Source: Thermosynechococcus sp. (GTDB lineage Bacteria > Cyanobacteriota > Cyanobacteriia > Thermosynechococcales > Thermosynechococcaceae). Taken from it: DNA of 64,000 bases. Every line of letters begins with the position of its first letter. Position 1 is the stretch's first letter. The stretch covers positions 124,001-188,000 of the forward strand of contig NZ_AP024678.1 in NCBI RefSeq assembly GCF_025999095.1, in the 5' to 3' direction. The notes below the pieces were generated by a model. The model had not been told where the DNA came from, searched no databases, and worked only from the letters and a program-made list of their open reading frames with translations. Below are positions 43,854 through 54,623 of this stretch, piece by piece. The position numbers and the translations under genes were made by a program.

Positions 43854-44372
43854 ATGGGTCTGGGGGTCGTTGATTTGTCGACATTTTGCCTTGAGGGCAC
43901 GGTTGAAGAGCTCTTTTACAAGAAGGGACTGCCCAAGGTCGTGATTTTGAAAACCCTCACGGGAACAGTCTGGATCAAGCTGAACAAGTCGCTACGACGC
44001 GAATTAGCCCAATTCCCCAAGGTGGGCGATCGCCTGCGGCTAGAAGGCACTGTCAAGGATAAGTACGATGGCTGGGTCAAGCAATACCAGGCAAGCCATT
44101 TAGAATTTTTAGCAACGGCTCAAGCCATAGCGGCAAGGGGTTCTCAGCCCTGTAGGGTACTCATTTGTCAAAAATCCGCCTGCTGTCGCCGCGGTGCCAA
44201 GAAACTCTGGCAAGAACTAGAGGCCCAACAGCTCCCCATTACCCTGAAAGCGACAGGCTGTATGGGGGAATGCAAACGGGGACCAGCGGTGGTTGTCCTG
44301 CCCCACAGAAAGCGGCTCACCGGTGCCAATGCCCAACAGATTCGCGAGCTAGTTTGCTCGACTGAGGCTTAG
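43854..44372 (+). CDS. [2Fe-2S] thioredoxin-like ferredoxin domain protein
   Basis: A 172-aa protein with two parts. The N-terminal half (STFCLEGTVEELFYKKGLPKVVILKTLTGTVWIKL..DRLRLEGTV) looks like an OB-like beta domain. The C-terminal half is a thioredoxin-like [2Fe-2S] domain with ICQKSACCRRGAKKLW and GCMGECKRGPAVVVLP, giving the four-Cys pattern of this family. A role in electron transfer is inferred. The last 24 bases overlap the convergent copper-ATPase gene. Confidence 0.8.
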   Translation: MGLGVVDLSTFCLEGTVEELFYKKGLPKVVILKTLTGTVWIKLNKSLRRELAQFPKVGDRLRLEGTVKDKYDGWVKQYQASHLEFLATAQAIAARGSQPCRVLICQKSACCRRGAKKLWQELEAQQLPITLKATGCMGECKRGPAVVVLPHRKRLTGANAQQIRELVCSTEA

Positions 44373-46586
44373 GGAATTCAGAACAACGGCAATCGAACTG
44401 CCGGCCATACAAGCGGCCGCAAGTCCGGGCGTGAGACTGAGTCCCCACAGGGGTAACCCGACACCCGCTGCAACGGGTATGCCGACGATATTGTAGGCGA
44501 CTGCCCAAAAAAGATTCTGCTGAATTTTGCGGAAGGTGGCACGGCTGAGGGCCAGCACGGTGAGCACATCCTCCAGATGATTGCGGGTGAGGATAATATC
44601 TGCTGCTTCAATGGCCACCTCTGTACCAGTGCCAAGGCTAATCCCCACCTGAGCTGCCGTCAGAGCGGGGGCATCATTCATGCCATCCCCAACCATCGCC
44701 ACGGTTTTACCCTTGGTTTGCCACTCCTCAATGAGGGCCAGCTTTTGCTGTGGTTGCAGATCGGTGTGGATATTGGCTGGGAGTAGGCCGAGGGGTTCTA
44801 GGAGTTGTTGTGCCGCTTTGGCGGTGTCACCCGTGAGGACATGAATCTCATAGCCTTGGGCTTGCAGGGCTTGAATGGTGCTCACTGCCTCTGGGCGTAG
44901 GCGATCGCGAAAGGTTACCACCGCCATCAACTGGCGATCGCAGGCCAAGGCCACATGGGTTTCTACCGCTAGGGGAGGGCAGTCAATGCCCTGATCACGC
45001 AGCCAACTGAGACGTCCCGCTTGATAGTAATGCCCCTCAATCCAACCACTGATCCCCAGTCCAAGGGCAGTTTCCAGCCCGGTGACCGTTGCTAGTGCTG
45101 TTGTCTGGTTTGTGGCAGCCCATGCCTTCTGAATCGCCACTGCCAGGGGATGGCGACTCTGGTGCTCTAGGCTGGCCAGTAGGTACAGGACTGTTTCTAA
45201 GGAGCACTGCCCGTACAGGTGGCTCTCTGCAACTTCGAGTTCACCCGTCGTCAGTGTGCCCGTCTTATCAAACACAACTGTGTTCAACTGTTGAGTGCGC
45301 TCGAGAACATCGCCACCGCGAATAATTAAGCCTTTGGCAGCGGCATGACTGGTGCCCACAAGAAGGGCGATCGGAGTGGCAAGGCCAAGGGCACAGGGAC
45401 AGGCAATCACCAGCACACTTAAGGCCAGCTTTAGGGGCAATAGGGGCGTGTTATTGGTTATTTCTGGGAAGACATGGGGGGCGATCGCCCTCCAAAAAAG
45501 AGCGGTGCCGGCCGCTAAGAGCAACACGCCATAGCCAAAATAGCCAGCCACCACATCTGCCATTTGCTGCACCGGTGCTTTGCGATTTTGTGCCTGCACC
45601 ACTAGCTCTAAAATCTGTCCCAAAAATGAGGCACGGCCACAGCGTTCTACCCGTAGGGTAACGGCAGCACCAGCATTGCGACTGCCCGCTAGAACGGATG
45701 CCCCCACGCCTTTGACCACCGGTAGAGATTCCCCCGTGAGCATGGATTCATCCACCAAGGTTTCCCCGGTCACAATGGTGCCATCGGCGGGAAAAGGTTC
45801 TCCAGCATCCACCCACAGCCAGTCTCCCACCTGGATACGACTGACGGGAATGGGCCAGCGATCGCTAGCGGTCAAACTCGGTTGCCATAGTGCCTGTTTT
45901 GGCTGCAGGGCGAGGAGCGATCGCAAGTCCCGTTGCGCCTGTTGACGTGCTTGTTGCTCCAGCGATCGCCCCAGCAAAATAAAGCCAAGGATCATCACAG
46001 GTTCATCAAAGAAACACTCCCACCCCAAGACCGGCCACAGCCACGCCACCGTACTGGTGAGGTAAGCCCCCAAGGCCCCAAGAGCCACCAGCGTATTCAT
46101 ATTTGGGCGACCTTGGATGAGGCCTGTTATCCCTTGCTGCAAAATTTCCCACCCCGGCAGGACAAGGGCAATCGTCGCTAGCCCCCAATGCCAGATCATG
46201 GCTTCTAACATGGGCCAGTGTCCCGGTAGTAGGTGAATGCCGTGGCCAATGCTGGAGAGAATTAAGAGCACAAGGGCGATCGCCAACCTTGGCAAAGAGG
46301 TTTCTGCAGCGGCCGTGGGCAGTTCCAAAAGGGCATTGGCTTCTGCAAGGGTGGCTTGAAAGCGGCCTTGGTTTAAGCTCTCGACAATAGCGATGGGGGT
46401 TGTCCTATGGGGGGAGTAGGTGACAACGGCGGTTCCCGTCACTAGATTCACTGCCGCAGCCTCTACGCCCGGCTGCTCTTTTAACTGATTTTCCAGCGAT
46501 CGCACACAGCCAGCACAACGCAAGCCGCTCACCCGCAGAATTGCCACCTCAGGGGCGTGGGAATCAAGACTTGAACTTAGGGACAC
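44349..46586 (-). CDS. Copper-transporting P1B-type ATPase
   Basis: A 745-aa heavy-metal ATPase. An N-terminal HMA domain has GLRCAGCVRSLENQL (CxxC). Then come paired membrane helices, actuator domain TGESLPV, the ion-binding CPC motif in ACPCALGLATPIA (about residue 395), the phosphorylation site VFDKTGTLTTGEL (about 440), the HP motif (SRHPLAV) and the hinge VGDGMNDAPAL (about 632). The CPC motif and the single HMA fit Cu(I) specificity (PacS/CtaA type). Whether it loads copper into thylakoids or exports it cannot be decided here. The start is GTG. Confidence 0.92.
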   Translation of the reverse strand: MSLSSSLDSHAPEVAILRVSGLRCAGCVRSLENQLKEQPGVEAAAVNLVTGTAVVTYSPHRTTPIAIVESLNQGRFQATLAEANALLELPTAAAETSLPRLAIALVLLILSSIGHGIHLLPGHWPMLEAMIWHWGLATIALVLPGWEILQQGITGLIQGRPNMNTLVALGALGAYLTSTVAWLWPVLGWECFFDEPVMILGFILLGRSLEQQARQQAQRDLRSLLALQPKQALWQPSLTASDRWPIPVSRIQVGDWLWVDAGEPFPADGTIVTGETLVDESMLTGESLPVVKGVGASVLAGSRNAGAAVTLRVERCGRASFLGQILELVVQAQNRKAPVQQMADVVAGYFGYGVLLLAAGTALFWRAIAPHVFPEITNNTPLLPLKLALSVLVIACPCALGLATPIALLVGTSHAAAKGLIIRGGDVLERTQQLNTVVFDKTGTLTTGELEVAESHLYGQCSLETVLYLLASLEHQSRHPLAVAIQKAWAATNQTTALATVTGLETALGLGISGWIEGHYYQAGRLSWLRDQGIDCPPLAVETHVALACDRQLMAVVTFRDRLRPEAVSTIQALQAQGYEIHVLTGDTAKAAQQLLEPLGLLPANIHTDLQPQQKLALIEEWQTKGKTVAMVGDGMNDAPALTAAQVGISLGTGTEVAIEAADIILTRNHLEDVLTVLALSRATFRKIQQNLFWAVAYNIVGIPVAAGVGLPLWGLSLTPGLAAACMAGSSIAVVLNSLSLSRAN

Positions 46587-47197
46587 CTCGACTTTCTCCC
46601 AAGAGAACTACGTTAAATCTCCTAACTGCGTCCCCACCGCCTATTGTGGCACGTTGGTTCTGAGATGTCAGGGATAAGGGAGGCTATCCTCTAAGGAATA
46701 ACGTTTTCCCTAGAGATGCAAGCAATGGTAGCTGCCAAGGAGACGGGCTTTCACACCAGAAGAATGCTCTGGGTGGCAAGAGCAGCAGTTGGCAGGGCAT
46801 GAGCTAATTCATGGTCATGTCTATACTCACTGTCGAAGTGCTCTTGCTGGCAACGGCAGCCGACGATCGCGGCAAAAGGTTTGATCGCTACCGCCGCAAC
46901 CCCGACCTCGTGGAGTGTGCTGGCTACCTCAGAGGCAATGGCACTCGACATCATATACATCTATCCAAGAAACAAAGAAATGAATCAAAGCTGGCGATCG
47001 CATCAAATCGCGAAGCCCTATCTCAGGGTGCCCATTGAGCACTTTTATGAAGATGCTTATGAAGATGTTGACCTGTCTCTCCCTGCGGTAGGTACCACCG
47101 TGAAAGAGTGAGCGGCTTTGCCTGTGGACGCCGAGGCTATCAAAAAAGGAAAATTAGGTATTCTTTGAGAGGAGAGTTAACTCAAGGAGTACCAGAC
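46587..47197. other. Intergenic region upstream of ABC permease, no firm gene
   Basis: A 611-bp gap between the divergent copper-ATPase start and the permease start. It must hold both promoters. Plus-strand frames here are short. One small frame at 46980-47111 is listed separately, and a minus-strand frame ending in ATQSILLV and a stop (46751-46960) has no recognisable match. No metal-regulator operator or RNA element was recognised. Confidence 0.4.
46980..47111 (+). CDS. Possible small protein of 43 residues
   Basis: ATG 46980 to TGA 47111 encodes MNQSWRSHQIAKPYL.. with an acidic centre (EHFYEDAYEDVDLSLP). It has one HIP1 octamer near its start. No ribosome-binding site stands out and no family was recognised. 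It may be a real small protein or a chance frame in the leader of the permease gene. Confidence 0.25.
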   Translation: MNQSWRSHQIAKPYLRVPIEHFYEDAYEDVDLSLPAVGTTVKE

Positions 47198-47980
47198 ATG
47201 TTGCCGCTAACGGTGAGTCGCCTCTGGACAATTAGCCGTAATGTTTTCAATGAAACACTGCGGGAGCGAGTTCTCTACGTCACTGCTGTTTTTGCCATTG
47301 GCCTAGCCTTAGCGATTGTAATTTTGGGACAGGTCTCAGCAGGAACCCAAGACAAAATTAGTCTTGATGTGGGGATAGCAGGAATTTCCCTCTTTGGCTT
47401 GCTGATTGCCGCCTTTGTCGGGGGTGGTTTGCTCAATAAAGAGATAGAAAAGCGCACGATTTTGGTGATGTTGGCGAAACCCATCAGCCGTGCAGAATTT
47501 ATTATTGGCAAACATTTGGGCTTATCGGCGGTTCTGCTAGTACTGGTAGCACTGATGACGCTGATTCTGTTTATTCTCATGAGCTTGAATCAGTTTGCCT
47601 ATCCCACTGGTCCTTTGATAGTGAACTCTTTCTACATTGCGCTGCAACTAGCCCTCTTGACGGCCGCCGCTTTGCTTTTTGGTAGTTTCACCAGTTCCTT
47701 GATTGCCACGCTCCTAACAGTGGCACTGTACTTTATGGGGCACTTTAGCCAAAACTTAGTCATCCTCAGCCAAAAGATGGAGAGTGACGCCGTACGGCAA
47801 CTGATGCAGTTGCTCTATCTGATTTTTCCCGATTTATCCCGCTTGGATTTTAAGAATACGGCGGTCTATGGAATGCTGCCGTCTGTACCGGAACTCGTGG
47901 CCAATGCTGTTTATGGCGTGATTTATACGGTGGCACTGCTGGCGATCGCCACCTGGATTTTCTCCAGCCGCAACTTTTAG
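47198..47980 (+). CDS. ABC transporter permease, ABC-2 type
   Basis: A 260-aa membrane protein. N-terminus MLPLTVSRLWTISRNVFNETLRER, six hydrophobic segments, and the conserved cytoplasmic KEIEKRTILVMLAKPISRAEFIIGK motif of NatB/ABC-2-type permeases. ATG 47198 was chosen because AAGGAG lies 9 bases before it; a longer frame starts at 47108 without a good site. No ATPase gene is adjacent, and the ATPase at 23905 might be its partner. Confidence 0.88.
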   Translation: MLPLTVSRLWTISRNVFNETLRERVLYVTAVFAIGLALAIVILGQVSAGTQDKISLDVGIAGISLFGLLIAAFVGGGLLNKEIEKRTILVMLAKPISRAEFIIGKHLGLSAVLLVLVALMTLILFILMSLNQFAYPTGPLIVNSFYIALQLALLTAAALLFGSFTSSLIATLLTVALYFMGHFSQNLVILSQKMESDAVRQLMQLLYLIFPDLSRLDFKNTAVYGMLPSVPELVANAVYGVIYTVALLAIATWIFSSRNF

Positions 47981-48047
47981 CAAAAACTCGCAGCCAATGT
48001 GTTGAATTGTTCCCTCAATGGGCTATGATAAAGCTCTGGGAATCTTT

Positions 48048-48119
48048 GCCCGTGTAGCTCAGTGGTAGAGCACACCCTTGGTAAGGGTGAGGTCACGAGT
48101 TCAATCCTCGTCACGGGCT
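48048..48119 (+). tRNA. trnT: tRNA-Thr (anticodon GGU)
   Basis: A complete cloverleaf: acceptor GCCCGTG (48048-48054) pairs with CACGGGC (48112-48118), discriminator T. D stem GCTC/GAGC. Anticodon stem CACCC/GGGTG with loop TTGGTAA, so the anticodon at 48080-48082 is GGT. T arm ACGAG-TTCAATC-CTCGT. The CCA end is not encoded. Confidence 0.97.
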
Positions 48120-48123
48120 TTCT

Positions 48124-48879
48124 CTACGGCTGGCGCAGCCAATAGACGATCGCCAACAGGATGGCCAAAAGCACAACCGTGCAACGCAACAGCCGGGGGT
48201 CAACCACGCGGGCACATTTACCCCCTAGAAGGCCGCCAACAAGGGTGGCGATCGCCATCCCGCCAGCCAGCGACCACACCACCTCCCCAGACACGACGAA
48301 AAAAGCAGCAGCAGCACCATTGATCCCAAAGGCTAAAATTTGCTTCAAGCCATTGAGGCGCTTCAAGCTTTCCCCGAGAACCACACCCAGCACCGCCAGC
48401 AAAATCACACTCAAGCCCGCACCAAAATAACCGCCATAGACCGCCGCTAGAAATACCAGGGGAATGGCTCCCACTTCAGACATATCTGGAGCACTGATGC
48501 GCCGCAGTAACCAGACCCGCACCTGCTCCTGAACCCCCAAGAGAACAGCGGCCAAAAGCAGCAAATAGGGAATTAAGGCATTGAACAGTGCCTCGTGGGT
48601 GTGCAGCAGTAACATTGCCCCTGTGATCCCCCCGGCCACGGCAGTGGGAAAGAGCCAACCAAGGCGCCCTTGCTGCCCCTTGAGCTCTTGGTATTGGGCC
48701 ACTGCCGCTCCCAAGTAACCGGGAACCAAGGCAACTGTGCTAGTGAGATTGGCAACCACTGGCGGCAAGCCGATCGCCACCAACGCTGGAAAACTAATTA
48801 GGGTGCCGCCACCAGCAATAGCATTGACAAAGCCCGCCACCACACCCGCAACAGTAAGGAGCCCGATCTCGCTGATCAT
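48124..48879 (-). CDS. TauE/SafE-family (TSUP) membrane transporter
   Basis: A 251-aa protein with eight hydrophobic segments. The N-terminal VAGFVNAIAGGGTLISFPAL motif is diagnostic of the family, and the second half repeats the pattern (GGYFGAGLSVILLAVLG, LAGGMAIATLVGGLLGGKCA). Members export sulfite, sulfonates or related organic anions. Its 3' end lies five bases from the tRNA gene, convergent with it. The NTRC gene is upstream on the same strand by about 20 bases, so cotranscription is possible. Confidence 0.9.
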   Translation of the reverse strand: MISEIGLLTVAGVVAGFVNAIAGGGTLISFPALVAIGLPPVVANLTSTVALVPGYLGAAVAQYQELKGQQGRLGWLFPTAVAGGITGAMLLLHTHEALFNALIPYLLLLAAVLLGVQEQVRVWLLRRISAPDMSEVGAIPLVFLAAVYGGYFGAGLSVILLAVLGVVLGESLKRLNGLKQILAFGINGAAAAFFVVSGEVVWSLAGGMAIATLVGGLLGGKCARVVDPRLLRCTVVLLAILLAIVYWLRQP

Positions 48880-48898
48880 ACCCCTGACTGCCTAAAGC

Positions 48899-50260
48899 CT
48901 AGGAAAGGTGGCGTTGGATAGTCTCGCGGTACTGACTCTTGGGTTTCATGCCGACAATCACCTCTAGGAGTTCTTTATTTTTGAACAGTTGAATGGTGGG
49001 GGTACTGGTCACCCCCGCTTGCTCAGCGATCGCGCTGTCCTCAGTGATGTCAATTTCAATAAGCTGCACTTTGCCGTCGAATTCCTCCACCAGTCGATCC
49101 AAAATCGGCTTGAGGGTATGGCACGGACCACAGGTGGGGGAGACATATTTCACCACCAGGAGGCGATCGCTTTCGTGGAAGAGTTTGCGCAAGGCATAGC
49201 TGCCCCGATGTTTAATGGCATTGGGATCAAACTCCTGTTCTGGAGAGGCAGTGGGTTTCGCCGTCTCTGGGGGCTGGGTCGCCGTTGCCGTTTGGTGAAA
49301 CTCCTGAATGAGCCCCCGCGCTGAGAGCCAACGTTCTGCATCAAGGGCTGCCATACAACCACTGCCTGCTGCTGTTACGGCTTGGCGGTATTCATGGTCT
49401 TGAACATCCCCAGCGGCAAAGACCCCCTCCACATTCGTATGGGTACCGTGACGGGTAATAATGTAGCCCACATCGTCCAATTCCAGAAAATCTTTGAACA
49501 GTTGGGTATTGGGTGTGTGACCAATTGCATAGAATAACCCCCGCACCGGCAAGAGGGATTCTTCCCCCGTAGCTTTATTGGTAATCCGCAGACCCGTCAT
49601 TAAGTTGCCATCGCCAAGGATTTCCCGTGCTTCGGTTTGCCAGTGAACTGTAATTTTAGGATTGGCAAAGACACGATCCTGCATAGCCTTACTGGCTCGC
49701 ATTTTGTCACTACGCACCAGAAGATGCACGTGGGAGCCATACTTGGTGAGATAAACTGCTTCCTCTGCCGCACTATCGCCGCCGCCAATCACCGCTAACG
49801 CCACATCCTTGAAAATGGGCGTTGCGCCATCACAAATGGCACAGGCAGAGACGCCCTTGGTCCAATACTGCTCTTCGCCGGGCAAATGGAGGCGTTTGGC
49901 CGTGGCACCCGTACAGATAATCACGCTGTGGGCATAGACTTGCCGCTCCGCTGAGCTGATGAGAAAGGGGCGTTGACTAAAATCCACCTGAATCACATCT
50001 TCGGTAACCATTTCTGTGCCCCAGCGCGCCGCTTGCGCCTTCATCCGTGCCATCAGTTGTGGCCCTTGAATGCCTTCGGGAAAGCCGGGGAAGTTTTCCA
50101 CTTCAGTCGTGGTCATCAGTTGGCCACCGGGCAACCCCCCAATTTGATAGCCCTCAAACATAAACGGTTTCAGGTTAGCACGGGCAGCATAGATAGCCGC
50201 TGTGTAGCCCGCAGGGCCAGAACCAATAATGACAACGTTTTCAATCCGTGGCGGTGTCAT
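48899..50260 (-). CDS. NADPH-thioredoxin reductase C (reductase-thioredoxin fusion, NTRC)
   Basis: A 453-aa fusion. Residues 1-310 are a thioredoxin reductase: FAD motif [18 protein letters not shown], redox pair CAIC (ACAICDGA), NADPH motif [10 protein letters not shown] and GVFAAGDV. After a linker, the C-terminal 110 residues are a thioredoxin with [11 protein letters not shown] (CGPC) and [14 protein letters not shown] reduces 2-Cys peroxiredoxins and tunes photosynthetic enzymes with NADPH. The start [18 protein letters not shown] is standard. It is divergent from smc. Confidence 0.95.
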   Translation of the reverse strand: MTPPRIENVVIIGSGPAGYTAAIYAARANLKPFMFEGYQIGGLPGGQLMTTTEVENFPGFPEGIQGPQLMARMKAQAARWGTEMVTEDVIQVDFSQRPFLISSAERQVYAHSVIICTGATAKRLHLPGEEQYWTKGVSACAICDGATPIFKDVALAVIGGGDSAAEEAVYLTKYGSHVHLLVRSDKMRASKAMQDRVFANPKITVHWQTEAREILGDGNLMTGLRITNKATGEESLLPVRGLFYAIGHTPNTQLFKDFLELDDVGYIITRHGTHTNVEGVFAAGDVQDHEYRQAVTAAGSGCMAALDAERWLSARGLIQEFHQTATATQPPETAKPTASPEQEFDPNAIKHRGSYALRKLFHESDRLLVVKYVSPTCGPCHTLKPILDRLVEEFDGKVQLIEIDITEDSAIAEQAGVTSTPTIQLFKNKELLEVIVGMKPKSQYRETIQRHLS

Positions 50261-50367
50261 GGCTAAAATAAACTCGAAACGACTATGAGTTATTTGATTT
50301 TAGCTTGATTTTCCGTGGCAAACAAGGGGAACATCTTTGGGCATAATGAAACGGTTAGGCACGCTCC

Positions 50368-53300
50368 TTGGCTGTGTACATCAAACAGTTAGAACTCACG
50401 AATTTTAAGTCCTTTGGCGGCACCACTGTGATTCCGCTGCGGCCAGGGTTTACGGTCATTTCAGGCCCCAATGGCTCAGGGAAGTCGAACCTTTTGGATG
50501 CTTTGCTCTTTGCCCTCGGCCTTGCCGGTTCCAAAGGGATGCGGGCAGAACGCTTGCCAGATTTGGTGAACCATAGCCAAACGCGGCGCAGCCATAGTGT
50601 TGTTGAAACGCGAGTCACGGTGACATTTGCACTGGATGCCGAAACGGAATGGCGGGTAACGCGGCGACTGCGGGTCACTAAGCAGGGCACCTATACCTCG
50701 ACCTACGCGGTGAATGATCAACCCTGCACACTGAATGAATTACACGATCAGTTACAGGCGTTTTGTATCTATCCCCAAGGCTATAACGTCGTCTTGCAGG
50801 GGGATGTCACTGACATTATTTCGATGAATGCCAAGGCACGGCGGGAAATCATTGACGAATTGGCGGGGGTGGCCGATTTTGACCGCAAGATTGCCCAAGC
50901 GCGCGAAAAATTAGATACGGTTAAGGAACGCGAAGAACGCTTTCGCATCGTTGAGCGGGAATTGATTCAACAGCGCGATCGCCGGCAACGGGATCGGCTG
51001 CACGCCGAAAAATATCAAGCCCTACGATTGGAACTGCAAGAGCGAGAGCAATGGCTACTAGTGCGCCAATGGCAGTCCCACGAAGAGCAAAAAGTGCAAC
51101 TACAAGCACAGATCCAGACCCTACAACAGGAGCAAACCCAGCGCCAAGGGCAACTGCAACAAAAGGCACAGGAGATGGCCACGGCAGCCGCTGCCCTAGA
51201 ACACCTCAATCAACAGGTGAAAGCCCTCGGTGAAGAAGAGTATCTCCGCCTCCAAGCAACGTTAGCGGCTCTCCATGCCCAACAGCGCCAATGTCAACAC
51301 CAGCAAACCGCCTACCAACAGCAGCAAGAACAGTTGGCAGAACAACTCCAGCAACGGCAAGCCCAGTACCACCATCAACAGGCGCAACACCGGCAACTTG
51401 CTGAAGAGTTAGCACAGCAACGGGGCGATCGCTCCCCCTTGGTTACAGCGGTTGCCACCAGCCAAGCCGCCCTCGAGGCCCTGCGGCAGCAAGCTCAGGA
51501 GTTGCATACGGCCGCCCAAGCTTGGTTTCAGGAACACAGTCAGCGGCGGCAGCGGATTGATACCCTGATCCATGAACTGGAACCCAGTCGCAGTGAATTG
51601 TCTCGCCTGCAGGAGCGATCGCAACAATTGCGGCAGCGGCAGGGGGAATTGCGCCAAGCGGCCACCACCTTAGAAGCCGAACAATTGGAATTGCAAGACG
51701 CTCTAACAAAAGCTGCGGCAGCAGTCAAGCAAGAGGAGCAACAACTGCAAACCATCGCCCAGCAACTCGCGACAGCACAGCAACAATTGAGCCTCACAGA
51801 AGAAACCTATCACCGCCTTGAGCGGGAACAGCGCCAAAAGCAGCGGGAGCTCGATCAATTGGAAGCACGGCAACAAGCAGTTGAGGAAACCCAAGGCAGT
51901 TTTGCAGCGCGGCTCATTTTAAGTGCGGATCTCCCCGGTGTGTTTGGGCTGGTGGCACAGCTCGGCCAAGTGGAACCCCGCTATCAACTGGCCTTGGAAA
52001 TTGCAGCTGGAGCGCGCCTGGGCAACATTGTTGTGGCAGATGACAGTGTCGCAGCGGCAGCGATCGCCCTCCTCAAGCGGGAGCAGGCAGGTAGAGCCAC
52101 CTTTTTGCCTTTGAATAAGATGGCGCGTCCCAAGCCCCTCTCCCCCATTGTCTTGGCGGGCTGTATTGACTATGCGTTAAATCTCGTGACCTTTGAGCCG
52201 CAATATGCCCCCATTTTTGCCTATGTGTTTGGCACTACGCTGGTCTTTGAGAGCCTTGAGGCGGCGCGACAATACCTAGGGCAATATCGGATAGTCACGC
52301 TTGAGGGAGATTTGCTCGAACCCTCAGGGGCAATGACTGGGGGCAGCCAGCGTCGCACCAATACCCTGCGTTTTAATCAGGGCATCACCCCCCAAGAGTC
52401 GGCAGAAGTCCAACAGGTGCGCGATCGCCTGAGGGAATTGGAAGGCCTGTTAGATGGCCTGCTGCAGGAGCGCACTCACAAACAAGGGAGAGTGAATGAG
52501 CTGAGCCAAGCCCTGAGTGAAATCCGCCAAAGCCATCGCGATCGCCAGCGGCAATGGGAGCAACTGCAGCAACAACAGCAGCACCTAAACCGCCAGCAAG
52601 CAGAGTTAGAGCGCCAGCAGCAGTACCTTAGCCAAGAGTTAACCGCCGCCGCAACTGAACTCACTCAGCTACAGGCTCGCCTTCCTCAACTAGAGGCAGA
52701 ACTTGCTGCAGAGCGCCTTGCCCTCAATGCCCTTGAAGCCAATCCTAGCCATCAGCAGTGGCAGCAGGTTCAGGCACAGCTTCAAGCCCAGGAAAAAATC
52801 CACGCGGAGCATGTGGCCGCCCTGCAAGCCGTGGATCACGCCTTGGGCGATCGCCACCGTCAACTAGAGCAACTGGAACGCGACCTACAACAAACAGAGC
52901 AGGAGATTCAGCGACTGCGCCAAGCCCAACGGGAAATGCTCTGTCAACAGCAAGCCCTCGATCAAACCCTTGGGGATCTAGCGACACAAGTTCAAAGAAC
53001 GCAAACTGCCTTGAGTGAGTTGGACACCCGCCTTGGCCACCTCAAGGGCGATCGCGATCGCCATGAGTACCAACTGCGGCAGCAGCAAAAGAACTATCAG
53101 CAACTGGAATGGCAATACCAAAAAGCCAGCGAAACCCTGACCACGCTGCAAGCACAACTTCAGGAATTGAGTACCATTGAGCCACCTCCCTTGCCGCAGC
53201 CATTGCCGGCAGTACCCGCTGACCTCTCCCTTAGGGACATTCAACAGCAGTGCCAAGCCCTCGAAAAACAGCTCCGCGCCATGGAACCAGTCAATATGCT

Positions 53301-53880
53301 GGCAATTCAGGAATTTGAGGAAACACAAGCACGGCTCAAGGAGCTACAGGAGAAACTCGCCGTTCTGGCAGCAGAGCGCACGGAGATTTTGCTGCGGATT
53401 GAGAACTTCACCACCCTGCGTCACCGGTCCTTCCGTGAAGCCTTTGATGCCGTCAATGCGAACTTCCAAACGATTTTTGCCACCCTCTCCGATGGCGATG
53501 GCTATCTGCAACTCGAAAGTCCTGAAGATCCTTTTGCTGGTGGACTGAATCTGGTGGCGCATCCCAAAGGTAAGCCCGTCCAACGCTTGGCCTCAATGTC
53601 CGGGGGTGAAAAATCCCTAACGGCTCTCAGTTTTATCTTTGCCCTACAACGCTATCGCCCTTCCCCGTTTTATGCCTTCGATGAAGTGGATATGTTTCTC
53701 GATGGTGCCAATGTCGAGCGCCTTGCCAAAATGATTCAGCAGCAGAGCCAACAGGTGCAGTTTATTGTTGTCAGTCTGCGGCGACCAATGATTGAAGCGG
53801 CTCAGCACACCATTGGTATCACCCAAGCGCGGGGTCAACATACCCAAGTGATTGGCCTCGATTTGACGGCTCACCATTGA
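50368..53880 (+). CDS. smc: Chromosome segregation protein SMC
   Basis: A 1170-aa condensin ATPase. Walker A in [21 protein letters not shown] (about residues 32-52), then long Gln-rich coiled coils. The hinge lies at about residues 515-680, ending near [12 protein letters not shown]. The second coiled coil leads to the signature [16 protein letters not shown] and Walker [20 protein letters not shown]. The start is TTG 50368 or GTG 50374 ([16 protein letters not shown]); homologues begin at nearly this position. It contains several HIP1 octamers. Confidence 0.95.
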   Translation: MAVYIKQLELTNFKSFGGTTVIPLRPGFTVISGPNGSGKSNLLDALLFALGLAGSKGMRAERLPDLVNHSQTRRSHSVVETRVTVTFALDAETEWRVTRRLRVTKQGTYTSTYAVNDQPCTLNELHDQLQAFCIYPQGYNVVLQGDVTDIISMNAKARREIIDELAGVADFDRKIAQAREKLDTVKEREERFRIVERELIQQRDRRQRDRLHAEKYQALRLELQEREQWLLVRQWQSHEEQKVQLQAQIQTLQQEQTQRQGQLQQKAQEMATAAAALEHLNQQVKALGEEEYLRLQATLAALHAQQRQCQHQQTAYQQQQEQLAEQLQQRQAQYHHQQAQHRQLAEELAQQRGDRSPLVTAVATSQAALEALRQQAQELHTAAQAWFQEHSQRRQRIDTLIHELEPSRSELSRLQERSQQLRQRQGELRQAATTLEAEQLELQDALTKAAAAVKQEEQQLQTIAQQLATAQQQLSLTEETYHRLEREQRQKQRELDQLEARQQAVEETQGSFAARLILSADLPGVFGLVAQLGQVEPRYQLALEIAAGARLGNIVVADDSVAAAAIALLKREQAGRATFLPLNKMARPKPLSPIVLAGCIDYALNLVTFEPQYAPIFAYVFGTTLVFESLEAARQYLGQYRIVTLEGDLLEPSGAMTGGSQRRTNTLRFNQGITPQESAEVQQVRDRLRELEGLLDGLLQERTHKQGRVNELSQALSEIRQSHRDRQRQWEQLQQQQQHLNRQQAELERQQQYLSQELTAAATELTQLQARLPQLEAELAAERLALNALEANPSHQQWQQVQAQLQAQEKIHAEHVAALQAVDHALGDRHRQLEQLERDLQQTEQEIQRLRQAQREMLCQQQALDQTLGDLATQVQRTQTALSELDTRLGHLKGDRDRHEYQLRQQQKNYQQLEWQYQKASETLTTLQAQLQELSTIEPPPLPQPLPAVPADLSLRDIQQQCQALEKQLRAMEPVNMLAIQEFEETQARLKELQEKLAVLAAERTEILLRIENFTTLRHRSFREAFDAVNANFQTIFATLSDGDGYLQLESPEDPFAGGLNLVAHPKGKPVQRLASMSGGEKSLTALSFIFALQRYRPSPFYAFDEVDMFLDGANVERLAKMIQQQSQQVQFIVVSLRRPMIEAAQHTIGITQARGQHTQVIGLDLTAHH

Positions 53881-53991
53881 TGGCTGAAAAATAATGCCTA
53901 GAATTTTGATAGTTCATCGGCGTGGATCGTAGTGGAACAGTAAGTTCAACTGAGCTGTCAAAATCCCCACGTGTTGCTGAGGAGTGTCCCT

Positions 53992-54621
53992 ATGAAATAC
54001 TGGCAAAAACTTGGCTTGAGCTTGTTGACAGTGGTGGCCTGTTTGGGAACAATTGCCCCTCGGCCGGCCCAAGCCAATATGTTTACGCAAACGGAAGTAG
54101 ATCAAAGCCGCTATGTGGTGATGGCTGTGCCCCTGGCCCGCGGTGGCTATCGCCTACTGGTGGTGGAGCAAATGAAGGATACTCGCCCCTGCTGGCGTGA
54201 ATCGGGCAGTAACCCTGTGGTGATTGATCCGCTGTTGACGACGTTTGACTTTACGGGCATTTGTGGTCGGGCTACGGATAGCAATGGCTACTCGATTCGG
54301 GTAGCGCAACAGGATTTAGGGTTGCAGTATAGTCTGCGCATTGAACAGAGGGATGGGGAGTTGCTCCTTGTTGGCAGTAGCAATCGCGGTGGTCCGCGGA
54401 TGGTGATTGGCCGCACCCACGGTATGCAGGAAGGGCAATTTCTCAAATTCCATCTGGAACCCACTTGGCGGCTGACGCGGCGCACCTACGAAGGCCAAGT
54501 GCTGGGGCATGTTTATTTCACAAATGACACTTGGGAAACAGCCACAGGCAGCGCTCCTGCTCCTGCCAAGCCCGTCAGCACCGAAACCAACATCCCCACT
54601 GCAACAACGCCGCAAAGCTAG
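53992..54621 (+). CDS. DUF3747 domain-containing exported protein
   Basis: About 209 aa. A signal peptide (LGLSLLTVVACLGTIAPRPAQA) is followed by NMFTQTEVDQSRYVVMAVPL..GGYRLLVVEQ, CWRESGSNPVVIDPLL, FDFTGICGRATDSNGYSIR, RIEQRDGELLLVG and GQVLGHVYFTND. This is the DUF3747 pattern, found almost only in cyanobacteria. The function is unknown. ATG 53992 follows GAGGAG at a good distance. It ends in a Pro/Thr-rich tail and is convergent with smpB, two bases apart. Confidence 0.85.
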   Translation: MKYWQKLGLSLLTVVACLGTIAPRPAQANMFTQTEVDQSRYVVMAVPLARGGYRLLVVEQMKDTRPCWRESGSNPVVIDPLLTTFDFTGICGRATDSNGYSIRVAQQDLGLQYSLRIEQRDGELLLVGSSNRGGPRMVIGRTHGMQEGQFLKFHLEPTWRLTRRTYEGQVLGHVYFTNDTWETATGSAPAPAKPVSTETNIPTATTPQS

Positions 54622-54623
54622 GC

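Noticed and set aside
46751-46960. Minus-strand frame upstream of the ABC permease, ending ATQSILLV
   Set aside because: It shows alanine-rich, plausible-looking text but no family pattern and no clear start signal, and it lies in a region that must hold two promoters.
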